A DNA stretch of 7,009 nucleotides. Origin: Accumulibacter sp. GTDB taxonomy: Bacteria > Pseudomonadota > Gammaproteobacteria > Burkholderiales > Rhodocyclaceae. The notes beneath the pieces are model-generated. The model had not been told where the DNA came from. It worked only from the letters and a program-made list of their open reading frames with translations, and did not search any database. The translations under genes were made by a program, and so were the position numbers. Shown piece after piece: positions 1 to 7,009 of this stretch; the first letter of the stretch is position 1; every line of letters begins with the position of its first letter. The stretch spans positions 1 through 7,009 of the forward strand of contig JAISQQ010000327.1 in assembly GCA_031274075.1 (NCBI GenBank), in the 5' to 3' direction.

Positions 1-276
1 CGGCTTGTAGAAGCCGGTCAGGCAGTTGAAGAAGGTCGTCTTGCCCGCGCCGTTGGGGCCGATCACGGCGGTGATCCGGCCCGCCGGCGCGTCGAACGAG
101 AAGTCGTCGATGGCGGCCAACCCGCCGAAGCGCATGCTCAGGCTTTCGACCGACAGGAGCGTATCAGAGGACTGAGGACGGAGGACAGAAGACAGTAATG
201 TTTGCGGGCGCGAAGCGCCCGGTGACTGGACTGTCACTTGTCTTCCGTCCTCTGTCACTTGATCGGTCTCAGCCAT
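1..276 (-). CDS. livG: Branched-chain amino acid ABC transporter ATP-binding protein LivG (N-terminal 92 residues, cut by window edge)
   Basis: This is the cytoplasmic ATPase subunit that, with LivF, powers the LivHM permease. Only the first 92 codons are inside the window; the frame is open to base 1. The Walker A (P-loop) motif GPNGAGKTT is at residues 73-81, preceded by the family's usual first strand ([14 protein letters not shown], residues 40-53) and followed by [11 protein letters not shown], a typical LivG context. The chosen ATG at 274-276 has a GGAAAG ribosome binding site 9 bases upstream and is the only ATG ahead of the conserved domain. LivG proteins normally begin only a few residues before LLSVE. 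Here about 37 residues precede TLLSVE, and residues 6-37 are translated from a palindromic repeat. An internal GTG (codons 7 or 14) or CTG start is possible but would still read through repeat sequence or lack an obvious ribosome binding site. It lies 69 bases after livM. Identity is firm; the N-terminus needs protein evidence. Confidence 0.9.
   Translation of the reverse strand, partial: MAETDQVTEDGRQVTVQSPGASRPQTLLSSVLRPQSSDTLLSVESLSMRFGGLAAIDDFSFDAPAGRITAVIGPNGAGKTTFFNCLTGFYKP
166..261. repeat. Palindromic repeat with heptamer arms, copy A (inside livG)
   Basis: A 96-base element. On the plus strand, four tandem 7-base units of form GARGACN (167-194: GAGGACT, GAGGACG, GAGGACA, GAAGACA) lead to GTAAT. 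A 7-bp GC stem follows with a GAA loop (205-211 paired with 215-221), then four units of form GTCNYNN (233-260: GTCACTT, GTCTTCC, GTCCTCT, GTCACTT). The two arms are broadly inverse complements, so the whole element can fold into a long imperfect hairpin. The core is nearly identical to copy B at 291-372. The length is a multiple of three and livG reads through it without a stop. The triplet GAT occurs on both sides in the livG reading strand (262-264 and 163-165), consistent with insertion into an ancestral GAT-ACG junction. The boundaries are my estimate. Confidence 0.8.
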
Positions 277-285
277 GTCCGTCTG

Positions 286-291
286 CTTTCC
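286..291 (-). promoter_or_regulatory. Ribosome binding site of livG
   Basis: GGAAAG on the minus strand, 9 bases before the ATG at 276. It sits directly at the edge of repeat copy B, whose last heptamer ends just upstream. This site is the main reason for placing the livG start before the in-frame repeat rather than inside it. Confidence 0.55.
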
Positions 292-345
292 AGAGGACTG
301 AAGACAGTAATATCTGCGGGCGCTTCGCGCCCGGTAACTGAACTG

Positions 346-372
<27 letters not shown>
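291..372. repeat. Palindromic repeat with heptamer arms, copy B (livM end and livM-livG spacer)
   Basis: Second copy of the element at 166-261, in the same orientation. The left arm has only two 7-base units (GAGGACT, GAAGACA; 293-306). The core is a 7-bp stem (317-323 with 327-333), here with loop TTC rather than GAA. The right arm has four units (345-372: GTCATCT, GTCCTCT, GTCCTCA, GTCCCCT). It covers the last codons and stop of livM and most of the 69-base gap before livG. In the mRNA it would form a GC-rich hairpin between the two genes without a following U-run, so it does not look like an intrinsic terminator. Confidence 0.8.
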
Positions 373-1658
<1,286 letters not shown>

Positions 1659-1659
<1 letters not shown>

Positions 1660-2573
1660 CAGACTTTCTCCACTTCGGGCCGGCCCAGCAGGCCGGAGGG
1701 ACGGAACATGAGCACCAGGATCAGGATGCTGAAGGTAGCCACGTCCTTGTATTCCGCCGACAGGTAATTGGACCAGAAGGCTTCGATCAGGCCGATCAGC
1801 AGGCCGCCGAGCATCGCCCCCGGCAGCGAGCCGATGCCGCCGAGCACCGCCGCCGTGAACGCCTTGATGCCGGCGATGAAGCCGATGTAGAAATCGACCA
1901 CGCCGTAGTACACCGTGACCAGCACGCCGGCCACCGCGGCCAGCGCCGCGCCGAGCATGAAGGTCAGCGAGATGGTGCGGTCGACGTCGATGCCGAGCAG
2001 CGCGGTCATCGTGCGGTCCTGCTCGCAGGCGCGCTGCTGGCGTCCGAACGAGGTGCGCGTGATCAGCCAGGTGAAGGCGGCGAGCAACACCACCGTCACC
2101 AGCACGATGAGCACCTGCGAATAAGAAAGGCGCGCGGTGAAGCCGTCGATGGTCAACAGGTCCACGCCGCCGGTGATCATCGGCGGAACCGGCTTGACGC
2201 GCGCGCCCTGGGTGAGCTGCACCATGTTCTGCAGGAAGATCGACATGCCGATCGCCGAGATCAGCGGCGCCAGCCGGGTCGAACCGCGCAGCGGCCGGTA
2301 CGCCAGGCGTTCCACCGCCCAGCCGTACACCGAGGTAAACAGCACCGCCACCGCCAGCACCACGAGCAGGGCGAACGGTACCGAGCCGACGCCGAAGGCG
2401 GCGAGCAGCGTGAAGCCGGTGACCGCGATGAAGGCGCCGACCATGTAGATGTCGCCGTGCGCGAAATTGATCATGCCGATGATGCCGTACACCATCGTGT
2501 AGCCGATGGCGATCAGCCCGTACACCGCGCCGAGCGTCAGCCCGTTGATGAGTTGCTGCAAGGCCAGAGCCAT
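1659..2573 (-). CDS. livH: Branched-chain amino acid ABC transporter permease LivH
   Basis: Inner-membrane permease partner of LivM. The 304 residues are the usual LivH length. The protein starts directly with the classic LivH opening [20 protein letters not shown] (5-24) and [20 protein letters not shown] (25-44), followed by hydrophobic segments near 64-82, 102-117, 152-171, 203-222, 240-263 and 281-290. The conserved cytoplasmic coupling loop [20 protein letters not shown] (177-196) contacts the ATPase subunits. The C-terminus [14 protein letters not shown] is typical. The ATG at 2571-2573 is preceded by a strong ribosome binding site. The stop overlaps the livM start by one base. A 214-base gap separates it from putA upstream, so it may be transcribed from its own promoter as well as by read-through. 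The family handles leucine, isoleucine and valine, but many relatives carry other amino acids, urea or amides, so substrate is not settled by sequence alone. Confidence 0.95.
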
Positions 2574-2576
2574 AGA

Positions 2577-2584
2577 TTCCTTCC
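2577..2584 (-). promoter_or_regulatory. Ribosome binding site of livH
   Basis: GGAAGGAA on the minus strand, ending 3 bases before the livH ATG, with the AGG core at normal spacing. It is a strong match to the anti-Shine-Dalgarno sequence and fixes the livH start. Confidence 0.7.
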
Positions 2585-2632
2585 CAAAGCCGTGAATGCC
2601 GCGAAATTCGCTCCGCCCCGCAGTCTACCCTC

Positions 2633-2656
2633 CCGGCCGCCGGAATACACGGCCGG
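2633..2656. promoter_or_regulatory. GC-rich hairpin in the livH leader
   Basis: CCGGCCG (2633-2639) and CGGCCGG (2650-2656) form a perfect 7-bp stem with a 10-base loop, about 60 bases upstream of livH. There is no U-run on the transcribed strand. It could be an operator-like palindrome or an RNA structure, or simply a product of high GC content. Confidence 0.3.
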
Positions 2657-2787
2657 ACGGCCCGGCGGACTGCGCGTATAAGCCGCGGCGAAGACGGCGA
2701 AAAAACGAGCGCCGCGAACGATCGCCCTGCCCCGCCGCCGTCCCGCGCCCGGTTTTTTCCGTCCTGCCCATCGTCGCATGAACGGGC

Positions 2788-5700
2788 TCACTCCTCGCCC
2801 TTGTCCAGCGACATCAGGATCGCGTTGCCGCCGGACGCGGTCGTATCCACCGACAGCGTCCGCTCGCAGGCGAAGCGGTACAGGTAGTGCGGCCCGCCGG
2901 CCTTCGGCCCGGTGCCGGACAGTCCTTCGCCGCCGAACGGCTGCACGCCGACCGCCGCGCCGATGATGTTGCGGTTCACGTAGGTGTTGCCGACGCGCAG
3001 CCGCCGGGTGACGCGCTCGACCGTCTCGTCGATGCGGCTGTGGATGCCGAGCGTCAGGCCGTACCCCGTGCGGGCGATGGCGTCGCAGACCTCGTCGAGT
3101 TGATCGGAGCGCCAGCGCACGACGTGCAGGATCGGCCCGAACACCTCGTGCTCGAGCCGCGAGATGTCGTCGATCTCGTAGGCGCACGGCGCGAAAAAGC
3201 TGCCGTGCGCGCTCAGTTCCTCGTCGACCTGGCACACCTGGATCGGCGTGGCGAAACCTTCCAGCTTGCGCACGTGGCGCTTGAGCTGGTAGCACGCGTC
3301 GTCGTCGATCACCGGCCCGACGTCGGTGCGGATGTCGACCGGGTTGCCGACGCGCAGGGTCTGCATCGCGCCGCGCAGCATCGCCGACACCTTGTCGGCG
3401 ATGTCCTCCTGCAGGAACAGCACGCGCAGCGCCGAGCAGCGCTGGCCGGCGGAGTTGAACGCCGAGGTCACGGCGTCGCGCACCACCTGCTCGGCCAGCG
3501 CCGAGGAATCGACGATCATCGCGTTCTGACCGCCCGTCTCGGCGATCAGCGGCACGATCGGCCCCGGCTTGGCGGCCAGCGTGCGGGCGATCGTGCGCGC
3601 CACCTCGGTCGAACCGGTGAAGGCGACGCCGGCGCAGCGCGGATCGGCCACCAGCGCCGCGCCAATGCGCCCGCCGCCGCCGGGCAGGAAGGCCAGAACG
3701 TCGCCCGGCACGCCCGCGGCGTGCAGGATGCGCACGGCCTGCGAGGCGACCAGCGGCGTCTGCCCGGACGGCTTGGCGACGACGGCGTTGCCGGCGGCCA
3801 GCGCGGCGGCGATCTGCCCGACGAAGATGGCCAGCGGGAAATTCCACGGGCTGATGCACACGAACACCCCGCGCCCGTGCAGCGACAGCGTGTTGCGCTC
3901 GCCGGTCGGCCCCGGCAGGGCGATCGGCGCGGCGAACTTCTCGCGCGCCTGCGCGGCGTAGTAGCGGCAGAAATCGATCGCCTCGCGTACCTCGGAGACG
4001 GCGTCGCCCTGCGTGCGCCCGCCCTCGCGAACGATCAGCGCCGACAGTTCCGGCAGGCGCTGCTGCAGCGTGTCCGCCGCCCGTTCGAGGATCGCCGCGC
4101 GCTCGCCGGCGCGGGTATCCGACCAGCCTGGGAAAGCCTCCGCGGCGCGGCGCATGGCCTCGGCCGCGTGTTCGCTGCCGGCCTCGATGACGCTGCCGAC
4201 CACGTCGCGCCGGTCGGCCGGCGCGCAAAGCTTGCTGCTCCGGCCCTTGAGCGCCTTGCCGCCGATCAGCGGGGCGGCCTCGCAAGGTTCCGCGACGCTG
4301 CGTTCGATGGCTTGGCGCAAAGCGTCGAGCGTGGCCTTGTCGTTCATGTCCAGTCCTTCACTGTTGGCGCGCGCCGCGCCGAAGAGCTGGCGCGGAAGCG
4401 GGATGCCGGGATGCGGCTTGACGGCGAGCGCCGCCGCTTTCTCCACCGGATCGGCGACCAGTTGCTCGACCGGCATACGCTCGTCGGCGATGCGGTTGAC
4501 GAACGAGGAGTTGGCGCCGTTTTCCAGCAGGCGGCGCACCAGGTAGGCCAGCAATTCCTCGTGGCTGCCGACCGGCGCGTAGACGCGGCAGGCGCGCCCC
4601 CATTTGTCCGGCCCGACGACTTCGCCGTACAACTCTTCTCCCATGCCGTGCAGGCGCTGGTACTCCCATTCGCCGCTATCACCGGCGATCTCGGCGACCG
4701 CCGCCAGCGTATGCGCGTTGTGCGTGGCGAACGCCGGGTAGAAGGCCGCCGGATCGGCGAACATCCGCTTGGCGCAGGCGAGGTACGAAACGTCGGTGTT
4801 TACCTTGCGGGTGAACACCGGGTAGCCGGCCAGGCCGCGTTCCTGCGCGGCCTTGATCTCGGCGTCCCAATAAGCGCCCTTGACCAGACGCAGGCCGAAA
4901 CGGCGCCGCGAACGGTGCGCCAGCTCGGCGAGCCATTCGACGACCGCATAGGCGCGCTTCTGGTAGGCCTGCACGGCCATGCCCAGCCCGTCCCAGCCGG
5001 CCAGTTCCGGGTCGAGCGCGAGGAACTCGATCAGGTCGAGCGAAAGCTCCAGGCGATCCATCTCCTCGGCGTCGATGGTGAAACCGATGCCGTGTTTGCT
5101 GGCTTTCAGCGCGAGTTTCCGGACCACCGGCCAGAGTTCCCGGCGCACGCCTTCCTCGTTGGCCACCTCGTAGCGCGGATGCAGCGCGGAGAGCTTGATC
5201 GACACCGAGGGCGCCTCCAGCGCCGGCCGCCCGCCCCCGGCGGCGCCGATGGCGTCGATGGCCAGGCCGTAGAGATCCTCGTAGCGGAGCGCGTCGGCGG
5301 CGGTCCGCGCCGCCTCGCCGAGCATGTCGAAGGTATGGCGGTAGCCGTGCGCCTCCGCCGCGGCCGCGCGTTCGAGCGCTTCCCCGATGCCGCGCCCCAT
5401 GACGAACTGCTTGCCGAGAATGCGCATCGCGGTGACGATCGCCTGCCGGATGACCGGCTCGCCGACGCGCGTGATCAGGCGCTTCAAGACGCCGCCGAGA
5501 TTCTTCTCGGCGTCGTCGAGGTGCACGATGCGTCCGGTCAACATGAGCGCCCAGGTGCCGGCGTTGACGAAGGTGCTGTGCGACGCGCCGAGCCGCTCGG
5601 CCCATTCGGTATTGCCGATCTTGTCGCGGATCAGCCGGTCGACCGTCTCGGTGTCCGGGATGCGCAGCAGCGCCTCGGCCAGGCACATCAGCACCACGCC

Positions 5701-5928
5701 TTCGCGCGAGGACAGGTCGTAGGTGTTGAGAAAGGCGTCGATGCCGGTGGTCTTCAGGCGCTTCTCGCGGATCGTCTCGACCAAGGGCTTCGCGCGTTCG
5801 AAAACGCGCCGCCGCTCTTCCGGCGTAAAGCGCGCCTTCTCGATCAGGCCGTCGACGATCCGCGTTTCGTCGGCGCGATAAGTTTCACGCAAGGCCCGGC
5901 GCAGCGCGCCGCCTTCGATCCGATTCAT
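2788..5928 (-). CDS. putA: Bifunctional proline dehydrogenase / L-glutamate gamma-semialdehyde dehydrogenase PutA (type A, no DNA-binding domain)
   Basis: Converts proline to glutamate in two steps: FAD-dependent oxidation to pyrroline-5-carboxylate, then NAD-dependent oxidation of the semialdehyde. It is a cytoplasmic, membrane-peripheral enzyme feeding electrons to quinone. From the chosen ATG the protein has 1046 residues. The PRODH half shows SIKLSALHPRYE (243-254), GLRLVKGAYWDAEIK (345-359), ATHNAHT (401-407), EYQRLHGMGEELY (422-434), Tyr450, and Arg-Arg 465-466 in RRLLENGANSSFVNR, matching the proline-binding residues of E. coli PutA. The aldehyde dehydrogenase half shows SPWNFPLA (693-700), FTGSTEVA (770-777), catalytic-region Glu797 (ETGGQN), catalytic Cys831 (SAGQRCSALR) and EVFGPI (928-933). 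There is no N-terminal ribbon-helix-helix domain and no long C-terminal domain, so it is the short type that cannot repress its own gene. A start at 5967 (13 residues longer) is in frame, but its ribosome binding site would be locked in the 5969-5996 hairpin. Confidence 0.96.
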   Translation of the reverse strand: MNRIEGGALRRALRETYRADETRIVDGLIEKARFTPEERRRVFERAKPLVETIREKRLKTTGIDAFLNTYDLSSREGVVLMCLAEALLRIPDTETVDRLIRDKIGNTEWAERLGASHSTFVNAGTWALMLTGRIVHLDDAEKNLGGVLKRLITRVGEPVIRQAIVTAMRILGKQFVMGRGIGEALERAAAAEAHGYRHTFDMLGEAARTAADALRYEDLYGLAIDAIGAAGGGRPALEAPSVSIKLSALHPRYEVANEEGVRRELWPVVRKLALKASKHGIGFTIDAEEMDRLELSLDLIEFLALDPELAGWDGLGMAVQAYQKRAYAVVEWLAELAHRSRRRFGLRLVKGAYWDAEIKAAQERGLAGYPVFTRKVNTDVSYLACAKRMFADPAAFYPAFATHNAHTLAAVAEIAGDSGEWEYQRLHGMGEELYGEVVGPDKWGRACRVYAPVGSHEELLAYLVRRLLENGANSSFVNRIADERMPVEQLVADPVEKAAALAVKPHPGIPLPRQLFGAARANSEGLDMNDKATLDALRQAIERSVAEPCEAAPLIGGKALKGRSSKLCAPADRRDVVGSVIEAGSEHAAEAMRRAAEAFPGWSDTRAGERAAILERAADTLQQRLPELSALIVREGGRTQGDAVSEVREAIDFCRYYAAQAREKFAAPIALPGPTGERNTLSLHGRGVFVCISPWNFPLAIFVGQIAAALAAGNAVVAKPSGQTPLVASQAVRILHAAGVPGDVLAFLPGGGGRIGAALVADPRCAGVAFTGSTEVARTIARTLAAKPGPIVPLIAETGGQNAMIVDSSALAEQVVRDAVTSAFNSAGQRCSALRVLFLQEDIADKVSAMLRGAMQTLRVGNPVDIRTDVGPVIDDDACYQLKRHVRKLEGFATPIQVCQVDEELSAHGSFFAPCAYEIDDISRLEHEVFGPILHVVRWRSDQLDEVCDAIARTGYGLTLGIHSRIDETVERVTRRLRVGNTYVNRNIIGAAVGVQPFGGEGLSGTGPKAGGPHYLYRFACERTLSVDTTASGGNAILMSLDKGEE

Positions 5929-5968
5929 GATTTCGCCCAAAAAATGCGAGGTTACGGCCCGGCCCATC

Positions 5969-5996
5969 CCGCCCTTTCCAGATGAGGAAAGGGCGG
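5969..5996 (-). terminator. Strong hairpin between binding-protein gene and putA (possible attenuator or mRNA-stabilising structure)
   Basis: A perfect 11-bp stem (5969-5979 with 5986-5996) around a 6-base loop, 23 bases after the stop of the binding-protein gene. The first T-run on the transcribed strand (six T, near 5939-5944) comes about 25 bases later, too far for a classical intrinsic terminator. A partial terminator, or a 3' stabiliser that lets the binding protein be made in excess over PutA and the permeases, fits its place. Such differential expression is common for periplasmic binding proteins in ABC operons. Confidence 0.55.
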
Positions 5997-6019
5997 CGAT
6001 CGGGTTGATAAGGCGGCGC

Positions 6020-7009
6020 TCACGGGGTCACGTAGTCGTACTTGCCGTCCTTCCACCGATAGACCATGAAGCCGGGCTGCTTGTTGTTGCCCTTGTCGTC
6101 GAAGGACAGCAAACCGATCACAGTGTCGAAGCTGCCGCCGCGCAGGGCTTTTTCGAGATCGGCGTAGCTCACGCCCTTGGCCTGCTCGGCGGCCTGGGCG
6201 AAGAGCTGCATCGCCGCGTAGGCGACCATCACGTAGCCTTCCGGCTCGATGCTGGCGTCGCGGAAGCGCTTCACCACGTCCGCCGCGCCGGGGTTCTTGC
6301 GCGGATCGGGCGGGAAGGTGAACAGCACGTTGTCGGCGAGCGCGCCGGCCGCGGTCACCAGTTCCATGTTGGTCATCGTGTCGCCGCCCATCACCGTCAG
6401 CTTGAGTCCGGCCTGCTGCGCCTGGCGCAGGATCAGCGCCACCTCGGTGTGATAGCCGCCGTAGGCCATCACCTCGACGCCGGCCGACTTCATCTTGCTG
6501 ACCAGGCCCGAGTAATCCTTCTCGCCGGCGGTGATCGATTCGCGCAGCGCCGGCTGGACGCCCTTGACCTGCACCGCCTTGGCGATCTCGTCGGCGAGTC
6601 CCTTGCCGTAGGAACTCTTGTCGTCGACGACGGCGATCTTCTTGTCCTTGAAAGCATCGGCCAGATAGTTGCCGGCCACCGGCCCTTGCTGGTCGTCGCT
6701 GCCCAGGATGCGGAAGAGGTTCTTCAGGCCGCGCGCGGTCACCTGCGGGTTGGTCGACACGGTGGCCATCGGAATCTGCGATTCGTTGTAGACGTCGGAC
6801 GCCGGAATGGTCGAACTCGAGCACCAGTGGCCGTGCATGAAGACGATCTTCTTGTTGACCATGGTGTTGGCCACGGATACGGCCTGTTTCGGGTCGCAGG
6901 CGTCGTCGCCGACTTCGAGCTTGAGCGGCTGCCCGAGCACGCCGCCCTTGGCGTTGATGTCGGCGATCGCCATTTCGGCCCCCTTGCGGATCTGGTCGCC
7001 CGCCGAGGC
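6020..7009 (-). CDS. Branched-chain amino acid ABC transporter substrate-binding protein, LivJ/LivK family (5' end cut by window edge)
   Basis: Periplasmic receptor that delivers its ligand to LivHM. 329 codons are visible; the signal peptide and roughly the first strand of the mature protein lie beyond the right edge. The fragment begins ASAGDQIRKGAEMAIADINA, a standard family opening, so the Met at residue 13 (ATG at 6971-6973) is internal and not the start. DDACDPKQAVSVAN and GHWCSSSTIPASDVYNE are close to E. coli LivJ/LivK. The two cysteines are 25 residues apart, the spacing of the LivJ disulfide, and the SSST block belongs to the ligand pocket. STNPQVT follows as in LivJ. The second lobe includes IAVVDDKSSYGKGLADEI and VMAYGGYHTEVALILRQAQQ. 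The end YDYVTP is typical. Ligand is probably a branched-chain or other hydrophobic amino acid; the adjacent putA raises proline as a candidate. The livJ versus livK name is not assigned because orthology is unclear. Confidence 0.92.
   Translation of the reverse strand, partial: ASAGDQIRKGAEMAIADINAKGGVLGQPLKLEVGDDACDPKQAVSVANTMVNKKIVFMHGHWCSSSTIPASDVYNESQIPMATVSTNPQVTARGLKNLFRILGSDDQQGPVAGNYLADAFKDKKIAVVDDKSSYGKGLADEIAKAVQVKGVQPALRESITAGEKDYSGLVSKMKSAGVEVMAYGGYHTEVALILRQAQQAGLKLTVMGGDTMTNMELVTAAGALADNVLFTFPPDPRKNPGAADVVKRFRDASIEPEGYVMVAYAAMQLFAQAAEQAKGVSYADLEKALRGGSFDTVIGLLSFDDKGNNKQPGFMVYRWKDGKYDYVTP

Larger units (their letters stand above)
2574..2787 (-). other. putA-livH intergenic region
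   Basis: A 214-base non-coding gap. It holds the livH ribosome binding site and a GC hairpin (2633-2656). On the minus strand a run of six T follows a GC-rich stretch about 100 bases after the putA stop (plus-strand AAAAAA near 2700-2705), but I see no strong stem directly before it, so no intrinsic terminator is called. TTATAC-like sequence (plus GTATAA near 2676-2681) could be a promoter element, but no convincing -35 partner is visible. No small gene is supported. Confidence 0.5.

Noticed and set aside
2537..4285. Minus-strand 582-codon frame running from putA through the gap into livH
   Set aside because: It is out of frame with both putA and livH, each of which has clear family motifs; the Arg-rich translation is typical of an off-frame GC-rich reading.
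5929..5967. Longer PutA start adding 13 residues
   Set aside because: The ATG is directly against a stable hairpin that hides its ribosome binding site, and the extra residues MGRAVTSHFLGEI do not look like the family N-terminus. The downstream ATG is preferred, although its own GGGCGA site is weak.
2887..5985. A stop-free plus-strand frame of 1032 codons opposite putA
   Set aside because: It mirrors putA codon for codon. In GC-rich genes the opposite strand is often free of stops. The translation is low-complexity (rich in Arg, Ala, Gly, Asp, His, Gln) with no recognisable fold.
6971..6973. ATG as the start of the binding protein
   Set aside because: The upstream in-frame codons to the window edge encode the conserved ASAGDQIRKGAE segment of the family, so the gene continues beyond the window.

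Overview
The window is a GC-rich stretch from what is most likely a Proteobacterium. A betaproteobacterium such as a Rhodocyclales or Burkholderiales member would fit, but that is inference from base composition, codon use and gene style; no rRNA or other marker is present. All supported genes lie on the minus strand, so transcription runs from the right edge to the left edge. They form one high-affinity branched-chain-amino-acid-type (HAAT/Liv) ABC uptake locus with a proline-catabolism gene placed inside it.

In transcription order, the layout is as follows. A periplasmic substrate-binding protein (LivJ/LivK type, 6020-7009) has its signal peptide cut off by the right edge. A short spacer follows with a perfect 11-bp hairpin (5969-5996). 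Next is bifunctional PutA (2788-5928), proline dehydrogenase plus glutamate-semialdehyde/P5C dehydrogenase, in the short form without a DNA-binding domain. A 214-bp gap (2574-2787) contains a GC-rich hairpin and the livH ribosome binding site. Then come the permeases livH (1659-2573) and livM (346-1659), which overlap by one base, and finally the start of the ATPase livG (1-276), cut off by the left edge. LivF is expected just beyond.

Functionally, the binding protein would capture an amino acid in the periplasm, LivH/LivM would form the channel, and LivG with the unseen LivF would power it. PutA would oxidise proline to glutamate. Having putA between the binding protein and the permeases suggests, but does not prove, that this transporter delivers proline or related amino acids for catabolism.

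The most unusual part is at the left end. Two related palindromic repeats (about 166-261 and 291-372) each have a GC hairpin core flanked by inverted tandem arrays of a degenerate 7-base unit (GARGACN on one side, GTCNYNN on the other). One copy supplies the last codons and the stop of livM. The other lies inside livG and is translated in frame, adding about 32 codons ahead of the conserved ABC domain. This looks like a mobile or expanding intergenic repeat family that has invaded coding sequence.
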